A stretch of DNA of 64,000 bases from Strix aluco (taxonomy: Eukaryota; Chordata; Aves; Strigiformes; Strigidae), in contig NC_133946.1 in the NCBI RefSeq assembly GCF_031877795.1, positions 11,755,144 to 11,819,143 on the forward strand, given 5' to 3'. A program made the position numbers and the translations under genes. The number at the start of each line of letters is the position of its first letter. The first letter of the stretch is position 1. Below the pieces are notes generated by a model that was not told the origin of the DNA, ran no database searches, and worked only from the letters and a program-made list of their open reading frames with translations. This document shows positions 22,901 through 34,060 of this stretch, piece by piece.

Positions 22901-25900
22901 GGCCACATCACATTGTACTCAGAAAATCCCCTGCAAAACACTTGGGGAGCCATCGTATGGGCTTGCCTGGCTCTTATTTTTCTCTGGGCATCCATTTCAG
23001 GTCTCTGTGTGAGCTCCTGAGCGAGGGGGCCCTTCACTGGGAACGTGGACGTTTTGTTGGTCCTTCTGACTTGGTCCCTGCAGCGTGGCCGAGCACGTTG
23101 CTCAGGGATGGGGGCACCATGCAGCCCAAACACATGGGATTAGACTGGGCTAAAATACAGGGTTTAGAAATGGGTCTGTAAAAAGGAAAAAATTCCATTT
23201 CCTTTCTCCCTGGAATACTGCGTTTCCTTCAGTACCTTCAGAAGGAATTGGTTAAATAACATCCCTCCTTTGACCTATTGTTATTTAAACCTTTTGTCAA
23301 AAAAGGTTTGGAACAAACATTTAAAGATGCCTTTTTCTGGAAGCATCAGCTGAAATATTTTGAGCATTTCTGAAGCTCAGTTTCTAACCAAAAAAAGCAG
23401 AAACATTTCAACAATTTGAGAGATGGAACCTTCCCCCTCCTCTCTCCTACTTGCTCTTGAGCCAAAACAACTGCTTTTCTTCCACCCATGGCTCTGATTC
23501 TCCTGAAATGGGCCATTTTTGCCCATTTCTTCTCCAAAATGTCAACCGGGTCATCCCTGAATGACACTGATTCACTGGCACTGCTGCCATTGGGTCAGAA
23601 AAGCTTGGTTTGTGCTGAATCCTGCAAGTCCTGTGGGGCTGAGACTGGCACAGCAGGGATCAGCAGTTTACAGCCAGCTCTGCTCGCTCAAGTTTTTCTC
23701 CCATTGCAGGGGACCGTACAGGAGCCAGACCAGCTGTAAACTTGTGGGATTCAGCTGTAAAGCTCCTATTTGTGGTATGCCATGAGTTAGGGTTGTTGTT
23801 ATGAAGTAAAAAGGGCAAATTCACAGCTGAATACAGGTTGGGGGATTGGTTTGTGGTTAATTCTCTGGTTGTGATGGCCCTGGGCACACAATGCGTTGGG
23901 TCTGGGCTGGTGTCGGCTGCTGCCCATGTTGCATTGACGAAAGCTCAGAGGGCTGAGGAATTGCTTGTGCCAGCAGCATGGAGTAGCTCGTGGGAGGAAG
24001 CTGAACAGTAGCTCAGCTCTGATCAGCAATTAAAACAACAATCAGGAATCAGCCCCGCAAGGATGGGATGTCGTGATCTTCTGTTGGGATCTGCCAGCCC
24101 TGCGCAGGCAGGAGTTTCTCCTGGCAGAAGAAAACCTTGTTAGTGCTGCGTTCAACAGCCAGGATTAGGGTTGTATTTCAGAGTGGTTCTTCTGTCCTTC
24201 ATTATACCTGTCCTACTCCCAAGGGCAGCTTTGATCATCACCTTCACCACAGTCCAGAAACCTGCCAGAGCCACCAAACTGATTTTAGGGAAACCACCCC
24301 TGCTAGCACTAGCTTTTCCCAACCAGCTTTTATGGTTGAAATTTAAACTCATCCTTGCCAAGACTGTAATATTTCTATTTTGAGGCAAAGCTTAGATAAA
24401 GAATGACACAATATGGTTGTAAAATAAATAGCTCTCCCCATGTTAAAACTTCCTAGCTGACACCACTGGTCACTCATCTGATTTTCTTTTCCTCGGCATG
24501 GACAGACTCATGCAGGCTGAGACTTTCTCTTGTCCTTAAATCTGTTAGCACTGCCTTAACACCCCTAAATGAGGAAGGGGAGAACAGGAACCCCTGAAAT
24601 AAGCCTTGCCACAACAGAAAGAGCAACACAATCCTCTCTTCACAGGGCTGGAGCAGGAGGGCAGACAGTTAAATACTCCCCGGAGCTCTCAGGCAAACTT
24701 CCCTACTGAAAAATTAGATTAGCAAGGCTGAGAGTCTCCTGGTAACTGCTACCTCGGCCGTGTTTGCCGAGTGGTGATAACACAGGTCATATCAGCCTGC
24801 AGAGCCACCAGACAAAGCCACGGGAGCTGGCAGCACCTGTAACCTCCCGCGAACAACGTCGCTAATGAAGCCAGTGAGCTCAGGGGAGGGGGGACCTCCG
24901 GGTCGGGAGGGACACGCCGGAGCTGTGCGCACCGGGGAGCAGCGCGCAGCTGCCTTTGGAGGAGGCTCTGCGGAAACATTTTGAATGCAAACACTTTTGT
25001 CTGCTGACACAGGAGGGCTGTATGCAAAGCCGGGGACTTAAGTCTCCAAGGGCATATCTACCTCCATCTAACAATACTTCAGGTAGTTGGAGGGGTTTTT
25101 ACAAGATTTTGTTTCCCATTGGGGAAATGTCAGTTCAGGAAAAGAGACTTTTTTTACATGAAAAGCCCTGTGCCAGCAAATCTCCTGTTTCAAAAACATT
25201 AGTATTCTGAAATCTCAGAGCTGTGGCCCTTTTTGTGTTTCCAAAACAAAGCGCCCAGACCCACAGCCAGCAGAAATGTACTTGTCTCACCTGTGTGCTC
25301 CTGAGCATCCATCAAAATCCCCCTTTTGTGCAAAGCTGCGCCACTGTACAGCTTAGAGGCCAAGGCACTGCCAGCACGTGGTGCCTCCCAGTGTACTCCT
25401 TGTCGTGTTTATTAACGACTCGTCCTTCTGGAGTGAAAACTTGATGCCTGAGACTCCCTGACCTGCAGTGCTCCCTTTTCAGCAACAATTTACCCACATC
25501 CAGCCAGGAGCAGATACAATCTGAGGAAAGCAGGGTGTGCAGGGATGCAATAGCTACAGCAGAACATTTGTGGTTTGCTCCCTTCTCTATCAGGATGGAT
25601 GGTGGCACGATGAGTCTCAGCCATGTCCCGCTTCCTCCCACATCTTCCTACCGGGAGGGTTGTGAACGTTTATTCATTTTGGGAGTTCAGGTCTCTTGGA
25701 TCTGCTGGGGTTTGCTTCAAACACTGTGTGGGCTCTTCATATTCTCCTTCACGGTCCCTGTAGAGGCTGTGTCTAGCTTGCTGCTCTTGCCTGGAGCGGA
25801 GAGAATGGAAGGCTGTGTTAGCAATCTGGGTCACACAGCACATGCAGCGTCCTCCCCACCTGCAGCAGACCTCGTGTGCTGCGAGTCAGGACTGACAGCA

Positions 25901-28900
25901 CACGGGAAGAACTCCCCTTTCTGGGATGGGCACAGGAGGGACAGAGCAGGACTAACACCACAGCAGGGCTTTCCCGAACACTCAACCCCTTCCAGATAAG
26001 TGGTCCCACACCTTTATTTAATCTTAGGGTTGAAAAAGAGGGTGTTAGCCCCATTCAGTGCATTGCCATGGCAAGATCTCCTTTCCTACACTCCCGAGAC
26101 ACGGTATTTCAATGCTAGGCTTTGGTGTGCTCTGAGACACTTGGGTATAGCGTAGTTTGCAGAACCGGGCCTGAAATGTGGGTTTCCTGTGAACTGCAGG
26201 AGCCTGGGAAAGGGGAGGGCTGGTTTTGCAGTGTTTGATCTCACACAAGGATTCGGCCAAGTCCTGGCAGAACCGCACTGTGCTGGCTGTTTGCAAGATC
26301 CTCAGTTCCACCAAAAGTCAGCTGTGATTTTCAATCCTCTCTGAAACTGAAGAAGGTATTGGAACAGACACTGTTAGTCAAGGTATGTTGATACATCCCA
26401 GTGTCTTCTCTGGCCTGCCCCAGGCTGAGAATTTATGTCCCAAATCCTCATAGGAAGACTATTTACGCACAAAGTATGAATTAGTCTGGGATATCTGAGG
26501 ATGCTCTGAGGGAACTGGCTCACTGTCAATCATGCTGGGAAATGGTGTGAACATATGGGCTGCTTCAGAGCAAATGTGGCTGTGCTCCCAGCGCAAGGCT
26601 CCGCAGAAAATGGTACAATATATCGACAGTGAGATTTTCCCTGCCAAGACAATGCTGAATTGGGTCTCCATGGGCCTCCTGCCCCTTCAAACATGCAGCA
26701 AACTCATCACATCTCTTATTTGCTTCAGTTTGCAATGTACTGGTGCCCAGAAACTTAATTGCCATATGCCTGGTACCTCCTCAGCCCATGGTATTGTGTC
26801 AACAGCCACTCAAAGCTTTTCAGCACTGTGGGAACCTTGCAGTCACTCTGAGAAGCAGGAAGGGCCCTGCCTGGATCTCTCCCTCCTGTGCTGCGTGTGG
26901 GTCGTGTTCCAGCACACACCCTGGGCATGTGTGATGGACAGAAATAATAACTGGCCATTAAAATTGCCCGTGAGCCTGATTCCCCAGTCCCTTTGAAATC
27001 TTGTGTCTTACACCGATGCATACGCTGTGGAGGATGCTTCCTACCGGCACAGACACCTCTGCGCAAATCTGGGAAGGTGACAGCCCTCCAAGCCCCTCCC
27101 AGGACAGTGGTCACAACCAGCTTTGAATAAATGGGCACTAAATCTTATTTTTTCAGTAGCTATATTTCTAAGGATTCACAGCATCAGTGCACCTACAAGC
27201 CAGAAAAGGGCAGTCATGGACCAGTTCATCTGACTCACGTAAATGGAGTTGCAAGAAGGGAAAAGATGGGCTCTGCTGATTGCAAATGGCCACAGAGGCA
27301 CGGCCTTCATGCACAAGCGTTGCTCGTGCCGTGCTGCCGGCGCAGCGGATCAGCACAAGTCAGGGTGGCTCTGTAAGGGAGGGCAAACACACATCGAGGC
27401 CTTTCTCTTTAGGCACCCCACACAGATGGTTTTGGCATAAGTGTCAGCCTAGATGTAAGTGGCTGCTCGGATAAACAGGCCTGACTCAGGTCTTGGCACT
27501 CAAACCCTGACTAAAGCACATTTCTATCTCTAAATTAAACCCTCCTGAAGTTGCAGAAGGTGGGTAGCTAAATTCACCTGTAAAATAAGCTCTGCACAGT
27601 GAAGGTGAGTGGGGCTCGATTTGCTAACGCAGCACCAGCCCCGCCAGGGACCTGGTCTCTGGCTCAGGAAGAAATTTCATGGGCTGAGACAACAGGAGGT
27701 TTATGAAGCAGAAGAAGCCAGGGCTGCTGCTGCTGAACCCATGGAAAGCTTCCAGCACGGGAGGTGTCTGGCACACTGTCGCTGGCTTGGAGGAGTAAAA
27801 ATACCCTTGCTATTTTATTGCTCCAGCGAGCAGTGACAGGCCAGGGTTCGAACATAGCTGGCTGCAGATCTGCGAGACATCGCACTTTGCTTGGAAACCG
27901 ACAGCCTGCCGCAAACCCAGTCAGCGCGGGTGGCCACGGAGCAGGGCTGAGCAGTGGCCGCCAGTCTTGCCTTGACCACCGTGACTCCAAGGGCTCAGCT
28001 GTCCATGAAACTCATAACATGAGTGATTTTGCACCGTCCAAAACCTGGCAGTGCTGCCACCATCGCAGGCAGGCAGCTCTGAGCGTGGTTTTCCTGAGAC
28101 CCAGCGTAGCATTGCCTGCAGCGAGCAGCAGGGATGCATCCCCCTCCAAAGAGATTGATCCAGACCGATCTGTCTCTGGCCTGCTGACTCACCCGTCATG
28201 CTTTGCCAGGCACTGTGGAAGAAAACATTCCTCTGGATGAAGGATGAAGCTTGAAGGAATTGTCTTGTGGGCATCATTTATGTCCCTAAAACAGTCTGGG
28301 AGCCCCATTGGCTCATACTTCCTATAAACTCTTGGATTTTTTCCATAAGGAGATGAAATCTTGGGGTTGGCACATACCTCCCCTAGAACGGCACTTGAGA
28401 TCTGCTCCACCAGGCTCAAACTGGCCAAGCACAGAGAGGCCACAGACTGGGAACATTGTGAATGGCAACAGGCACTGGGGATGGCACCAGGTTCTGGCTG
28501 GTGGTGTGTGCTGATGGGCACAGGCAGCTCCGCCACTGCAACACTGCAGGGGCAAGAGCCAAGTGGATTTGGAAGAAAGAGACTCCTGGCTTCCAGGGGG
28601 GTGCCCCCCCCCAGCCACTCCCTCCCAGCACTGACTGCAGGTGGGGGCAAGCCCAAGCAGCAGGGCCAGGCGGAGGTCTAGGAGGAGCTCCTGCTCCATG
28701 CCAGACTGTCCTTGGACATGGATGGCATGGCACGAACGCAGCCGTATTTGCAGCAGTCTGTTCGCATCCGTTGCCAGAAGGACGGCAGGACTTGCTGTTT
28801 CTGTCTCTGTGCTGGCGCTGGCTGCTCGCAAAGCCAGACACACACAGCAGCGCGGGGAAGCAGCAGAACGCGGGTGTCTGGCCAGAAAGGCAGGGGCTTG

Positions 28901-30656
28901 TTTTGGAGCATTACTGTGCAACATGGCTGCACCGGCTGGCGGAAATGCCTCAGCTGGGGGACACCCATGTGGTGTGTACACACTCGTGCTGCTTGTTGTG
29001 AATAAACCCAGAGGATTTGCCCTAACTGGAAGAAGCACCAGCATGCAGGTAATATTTCCATCTCATTTTCCTGCCCCAGGTGCTGGGGGCATCCACCAAA
29101 CCACCGAAATGGCTATTTTAAACCCCCAGGGCCCTAAGTGACTTGGGTGCCAGGAGAGCACCACTTGCTTTTGAGGATACCTTTCTCCTGCCTGCGGCTC
29201 ACACCACTGACGGGCGACGGGAGCTGCTCTGCTCGGAGCTGGACAGCACCCCTCTGCGTGTCTCCACGCAGCATCTCCCAGGTTTACCGACACAGCGACT
29301 GGTGGAAATGTGATGGTCTGTGTTGTAGAGGAGTGAGATGACCATCGCAGCTCTCTCTGCTCTAAAGCCCAGGCCTGTGTTTGTGCACAGCTCGGTGACG
29401 TTTTTGTGAACAGGAGCCTCTTTGCATACAGGGCCTGTGTCTGGCGTTAGCCACATGCACGCATGGGGGCTGAGGGCGAGGTGTCTTCAGCTGCAATAAA
29501 AGCAGCTTCATTTTTTATTCCCTGTGCCCTGCTCTTATTTTTCTTCACTTGTCACCTCCTCTACTGATCAACCCCCTATGGACTTGGGTAAGGGCTCCTT
29601 TGCCTGTTACCGAGATGCTCTCAGCTTTTGTCCAAGAACTGGCTTTCTTTCACAGGCTGCTGCTGACACTGTAATTTTCTTTCTGTCCTATTCTGAGGGA
29701 GCCAAATGTCACACAGGGACTCGGAATGACTGGCAGCCATGGGAAGAAAAGCACACGTTGCTCCAGGGGCAGGTATCTCTGCTCACTATGCCAGGGTGAT
29801 GCCAGCCAGGGCAGCCTCGTTACCAAGCAGTTATATAGTTTAGAACCACAAAATAGCCTGGCCTGCGCCTCCAAAGGAGCTGAACTCCAAAACACCTCCT
29901 GGGGCAGCAAGAGGGAGAAACAGGTGCCAAAACCAATGCCTAAGGCTCAACAACAGGTTGTAGGTCCACCTTGATAAAAGAAGTCAAGGCCTTATATTAA
30001 ATGACTATATTTGCAGTGTAGCAAGAAGGATTCTGGCAGCTCAGGGACCCACAGTCAGTCCGAGGATACAGATGTCTCAGAGGGCGACACTAGCACTGCA
30101 GAAGTAGCAAAAGTGGGCTACCAGGAGCTGTTGTCCCCTGATCCGCATGGACATGTCGCTGCCTGTTCCTGACGAGCCAAAGAGGAACAGGAGCAAAAGC
30201 AGAAAGGGCAGAGCACAGAGGGGACTGTCTTGTGACAGCGTCAGTGGAGATGAACCGCAGTGATCCGAGCCAAAATGACTGCTGGCAAATGTTAGCAATC
30301 AGCCAGGAGACTGCCCAACAGCGGGAGCCCGGGACTGCCACGCTCCAGCACCCTGCCCTGCGTGGGTGCTGCGTGGGCTTTGCCCAGCCAGCGGGCTGTG
30401 AAATGCTGAGCGCTGCTAACAGAAGTCAGGACATCGTGAACCCAGCTAAATTCTGCTTGGGGAAATGGTGATTTGTGCTGAAGGAAAAGGAATTGTGCTG
30501 AAAGTACCTGTGCTAAGATAGGGCCCCGGCAAATGAGCCACACTGAATGGTGACTGTAGCGCAAAGCAAAGCCATTGGGAAATGCTCTTGGTCACGTCTG
30601 CCAGCCCATCAAGTTAAAGCCTTATTCCGCCTCTTTAGAATGCTCTAAGGATATGC

Positions 30657-30710
30657 CTGGCTTGTACTCCTAAAGCTTGGCTTGTACTCCTAAAGCTTGG
30701 CTTGTACTCC
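30657..30710. repeat. 20-base tandem repeat, about 2.7 copies
   Basis: The unit TTGGCTTGTACTCCTAAAGC is repeated head to tail almost perfectly, with a final partial copy ending at CTTGTACTCC. It lies in intergenic DNA and has no apparent function. Confidence 0.9.
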
Positions 30711-32356
30711 TTTGCACACTACTTTGCACACACACAGAGCAAGTGAAATGTCGCATTCCCTTCTGACTCAGGCTTTAAGAGAGAGAGGAGAGCTGCAGAG
30801 ACAGTGTTGTGCTTTTTGTTTGTGAAAGAAATGCAAGTGGATGGTGAGCAGGAGGGCCAGGAGAAGCAATAAGCTGTACAAAACAAAGAAAAGAGATGCT
30901 TCAATTAAAAAATGTATCAAAGCTCAAATGCAAAGTTTTTTTCTCTTCTCTCTTTCACAGGTCAAGCAGGAGAGGTAAGAAATCTGTCTTCAACTGCCAC
31001 AAATACTGATTAGTGTCAAAAATACCCATGTCTCCTCCCAGGACTCTGTTACGCAATCCCTGGGCAGCCTTCCTACCTCACCCTGCCTCCTGTGGAGGCA
31101 ATGGGTATGAGGTGGAGAGATGTTTGCCCTGGCTCTCCCAGGAGCCGTGCTTTGTGCTTTCTGACCTTTTTCCATGTGTGAATACCTAAGCCTTTTCCTA
31201 GCAGAGGTTTCTAGCCCTGCTTGGGGAACTCAAGCCCTGAGCCAGCAGGCTTTCTGCTCTTGGATACTTCTCATGGAATGAGGAGTAGCTGATGGATCCC
31301 ACAAGTTTCTCTGGGTCAGCAGCAGAGAATTGCTGTCTCAGATGACAGAGGGGTTTTTGCAGCACAGCAGCTTCATAAACCTGCCTCACCCCTCAGCCAC
31401 CTCTCACATCGCCCCCAGTGCACCTTCGTCCCATTCACCTGTTCATATAGTATCCCTCTCCTTTCCCCCTCTCCTCTTTTCCCTGCTCACCAGCTTTTTT
31501 CTCTTTTCCACATGAATCCATTAAATCTGTTGGCTTTTTTAATATTCCTGACCCTGCACCTCCCCTTTTTGCTATTTTTCCCTTTGCTTCTACCTTTTTT
31601 TGGTTCTCTCTGTCCCTCTCGCTCACCCTCCTCCACCTTCCTTCATGTTGGAGGGACACCAGGGACCAGCTGGACCCGTCTGATGCTGGCAGGTCTCCGA
31701 TGTGGGTTGCCATGGCAAAGAGCCAGTTCCTGTGCTGATGAAGAGCAAAAAAAAGCCAACGTGACGTACCAACCAAGCGCTCCAGCCCCGGTCGTGTAGC
31801 AACAGCCCTGAGAGGGATGGGGCAGCCCCCCAACTGCCTCCCGCAGTGCTTCACAGACAGCTGGGAGCATGAGCCCTGCTGTGGCCCCTGGGTAAGGGCA
31901 ATTAAAAAATAAATCCATGTGTCAAATACCTTGCAGGCCACAGAAGAAACCTGGCAAGCTGTGGGAGTGAGGAGGTGTGATCACCCCCACTTCACAGACA
32001 AGGAGTTCACACATCAGGCTGAGCCAAACTAAAAGCTGCAAGATGCGGCTGTCTGTCAGAAGTGGTGGGATGTTTGCAGTTCAGCCTATTCCCACCACCC
32101 TTTCCGCTCCCATGGCTTTATTATTATCATTACTGTCACAAGTATTATTATTTAGCATTGGGAAGAAAGGAAAGGAAATAGCACCCATGTCCTTGTCATC
32201 ACATTAATGCCAGCCAATCTTTTCAGCAGATACCAGGTTTCAGTCTTTCCTGCTGGGCCACGTAATACAAGCTGCTCCATAGCTGCTCCTCACAGCGTGT
32301 CGGATCCTACCAGGCAAGCAATGTTTCTGTGGCTAAGGTTCAGAAAAGCAGGCTGG

Positions 32357-32472
32357 TCCCCTGGGTGCTGGCAGCACCCTGTGACCCAGTCGGGCAGGGA
32401 TTATCACGCTGGGATCCCCTGGGTGCAGGCAGCACCCCGTGACCCATCTGGGCAGGCATCATTGTGCTGCGA
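32357..32472. repeat. 58-base tandem duplication
   Basis: Two adjacent copies (32357-32414 and 32415-32472), both starting TCCCCTGGGTGC and both containing GGCAGCACCC then GTGACCCA. They differ at scattered positions, so the duplication is not very recent. It lies about 220 bases upstream of the PHGR1-like exon. Confidence 0.85.
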
Positions 32473-32691
32473 CACCGGCACTGCCTGCAGCCTGTCCTTG
32501 GAAACTCCCTCTTGATGGGTGGGGAGAGGCATCAGCCTATGGTCAGAGTCACCCACCCTGGCATTAGGAAAAGCTTTTTGTTCTTTAAACTGTCCTGGGC
32601 ATTAAGGCAGGAAGGGCTGCTTCTAAGCAGTTAGATGATTAGTGGGAGTTATAGGATACTCTCCAGTCTCATTCTCTCCCTTTTTCTTCAG

Positions 32692-32893
32692 CTTTATTGC
32701 AGCACATGAAGCAAAAGGATGCCAACCTCATAAGAAAGGTCACTGCCACAGTGAGGTCCACAGGCATGGCCACGAGAAAGGAGAAGGTCGTAGTCATCAC
32801 CATGGCCACACACAGGATGGTGAGCAGGGAGAAGGTCACTGCCACTCCCATGGCCACACAAACAGTCACATGAAAGGCCCAGGCCCTTCATAG
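32692..32893 (+). CDS. PHGR1: PHGR1-like His/Gly-rich protein, terminal exon
   Basis: The exon begins after a strong acceptor (CTCTCCCTTTTTCTTCAG at 32674-32691), or at 32703 if a second AG is used, and ends at TAG 32891-32893. The last 52 codons start with KGHCHSEVHRHGH and form three 16-residue repeats at 32738-32785, 32786-32833 and 32834-32881. Each carries several histidines in HGH or HCH form and a glycine near the end. Human PHGR1 is a small protein rich in proline, histidine and glycine with an early KGHCHC segment, and it lies between CCDC9B and DISP2 on the DISP2 strand. Position, strand, size and composition therefore agree, but this copy has few prolines. The exon with the start codon is not identified and no AATAAA was seen just downstream. 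The histidines suggest metal binding, which is inference only. A chance repeat remains possible. Confidence 0.5.
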
Positions 32894-33399
32894 CACAAGT
32901 AATGCCATGGTCATTGGCATGGGAGATGCTGTGGAAGTAGCAGCCACCCCGAGGATTCCACAGGCTCCGTGGGCAGCCCTCCCCACGGCACAAGGGGACG
33001 GCGGGTGGCTGCCACGCAGCCCAGCGCCATTTCATGGTATCAGCAGACGACGACAGCAGGATCCCAGGGAGGTGAACATGTCTGACCTCCTTGTGTTCTC
33101 TGTGCTTTCGACTCAGTTGTTTCCAAACTACCATCTATTTCATCAAATTGCTTATTTATTGCATGCTGCTGAAGTCCAGAGGGTGAACCCACACACTTCA
33201 GAGCACTGCCCTGCACCTGCCAGGCCGCCCAGGAGCACTTCTGGGAGCTTTCCCACCTTGGGCCAAAGCATGGGCATGACTCCGCAGGGCCGAGGGACCT
33301 GCCACCCAACGGGATCTGTGCGCCCTTTGAACCTGCAGCCCCCCTCGCTGTTCCCCCCGTCCCACCCCCGGCGTCAGGACCTGCGCGCTGCTCGGGGTG

Positions 33400-34060
33400 A
33401 GGCCGGGAAGGGGATTTTGGGGCCGGGCGAGGCGGTTTGGCCCATCTCGGCACAGCCCCTGCCCCCTTGCCCCGCCATGTGCCCGGCGGCTCCCGCAGCG
33501 CCGGGGGTGGGAGGGACGAGCGGGGCGGCCCGGAGTGGCCTCTCCCCGCAGCCCCCACCCCCGCACCCCCCTTCCGCGCTCCCGGGGCAGGCGGCAGCTC
33601 CTCCGCGCCCACCCCCGCGGCTATTGGCCCTCCGCGCCGGGCCCGCCTCCGCGGCCGCGCAAGCGCCGCGGCGCGCCGGGAGCGTTCAGCACCGCGGGTG
33701 CGGACAGCGCCCGCCGCCGGCCATGGAGGCGGCTCCGCGCCGGGAGCCGCCGCCCCCCGGGACGCGCCGCGGCCGCCGCCCCGCCTCGCCCGGGTAAGGA
33801 CCGCGGGGGACGGGGCTCCGGTGGCGGGGATGGGGCGAAGGGAGGTGGGGGGGGGAGCCCCTCAGCTGCCCCCCCCACCCCGCCCCGCCTCGGGTTTGGG
33901 GTCGGGAGGTCCGTGCGGCCGCCGCCCCTGGGAGGGTGGGGGATGCCCGGGCTGTGCCTCCCCGGTGGGTTCTGTCCTGCCCCGGGGCGAGCTCTCCGTT
34001 CCGCCGCAGCGGACGAGCTGCTGGTGGGGAAGGCCGGCGTGGCTCCGAGTGCTCGCTGCG
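33400..34060 (+). promoter_or_regulatory. DISP2: CpG island over DISP2 exon 1
   Basis: A strongly CG-rich and CpG-rich stretch surrounding the DISP2 start codon, with runs such as GCGGCCGCGC and several CCGCCC boxes. It stands out against the flanking DNA and probably holds the DISP2 promoter and 5' untranslated region. The long frames on both strands here come from the base composition. Confidence 0.75.
33723..33793 (+). CDS. DISP2: DISP2 exon 1 (start codon)
   Basis: ATG at 33723 in the context GCCATGG opens 23 codons (MEAAPRREPPPPGTRRGRRP onward) plus two bases before donor GTAAGG. The two leftover bases are completed by the first base of exon 2. The sequence is arginine- and proline-rich and not similar to the human N-terminus, which is also a low-complexity region. 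The start is chosen because it is the only in-frame ATG in the CpG island that joins exon 2 correctly. Confidence 0.8.

Larger units (their letters stand above)
16961..32691. other. Intergenic region, no gene recognised
   Basis: About 15.7 kb from the CCDC9B start to the PHGR1-like exon. The right end is uncertain because upstream exons of the PHGR1-like gene should lie somewhere before 32692. The open frames here are short, have no recognisable family and mostly lack paired splice sites. Seen within it are a 20-base tandem repeat at about 30657-30710, a 58-base tandem duplication at 32357-32472 and a possible 14-base microexon at 30961-30974. Enhancers may be present but cannot be identified by eye. 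Confidence 0.6.

Noticed and set aside
28641-29141. 166-codon plus-strand open frame with hydrophobic stretches
   Set aside because: No family resemblance, no supporting splice structure, and overlapping frames of similar length on both strands in a GC-rich stretch.
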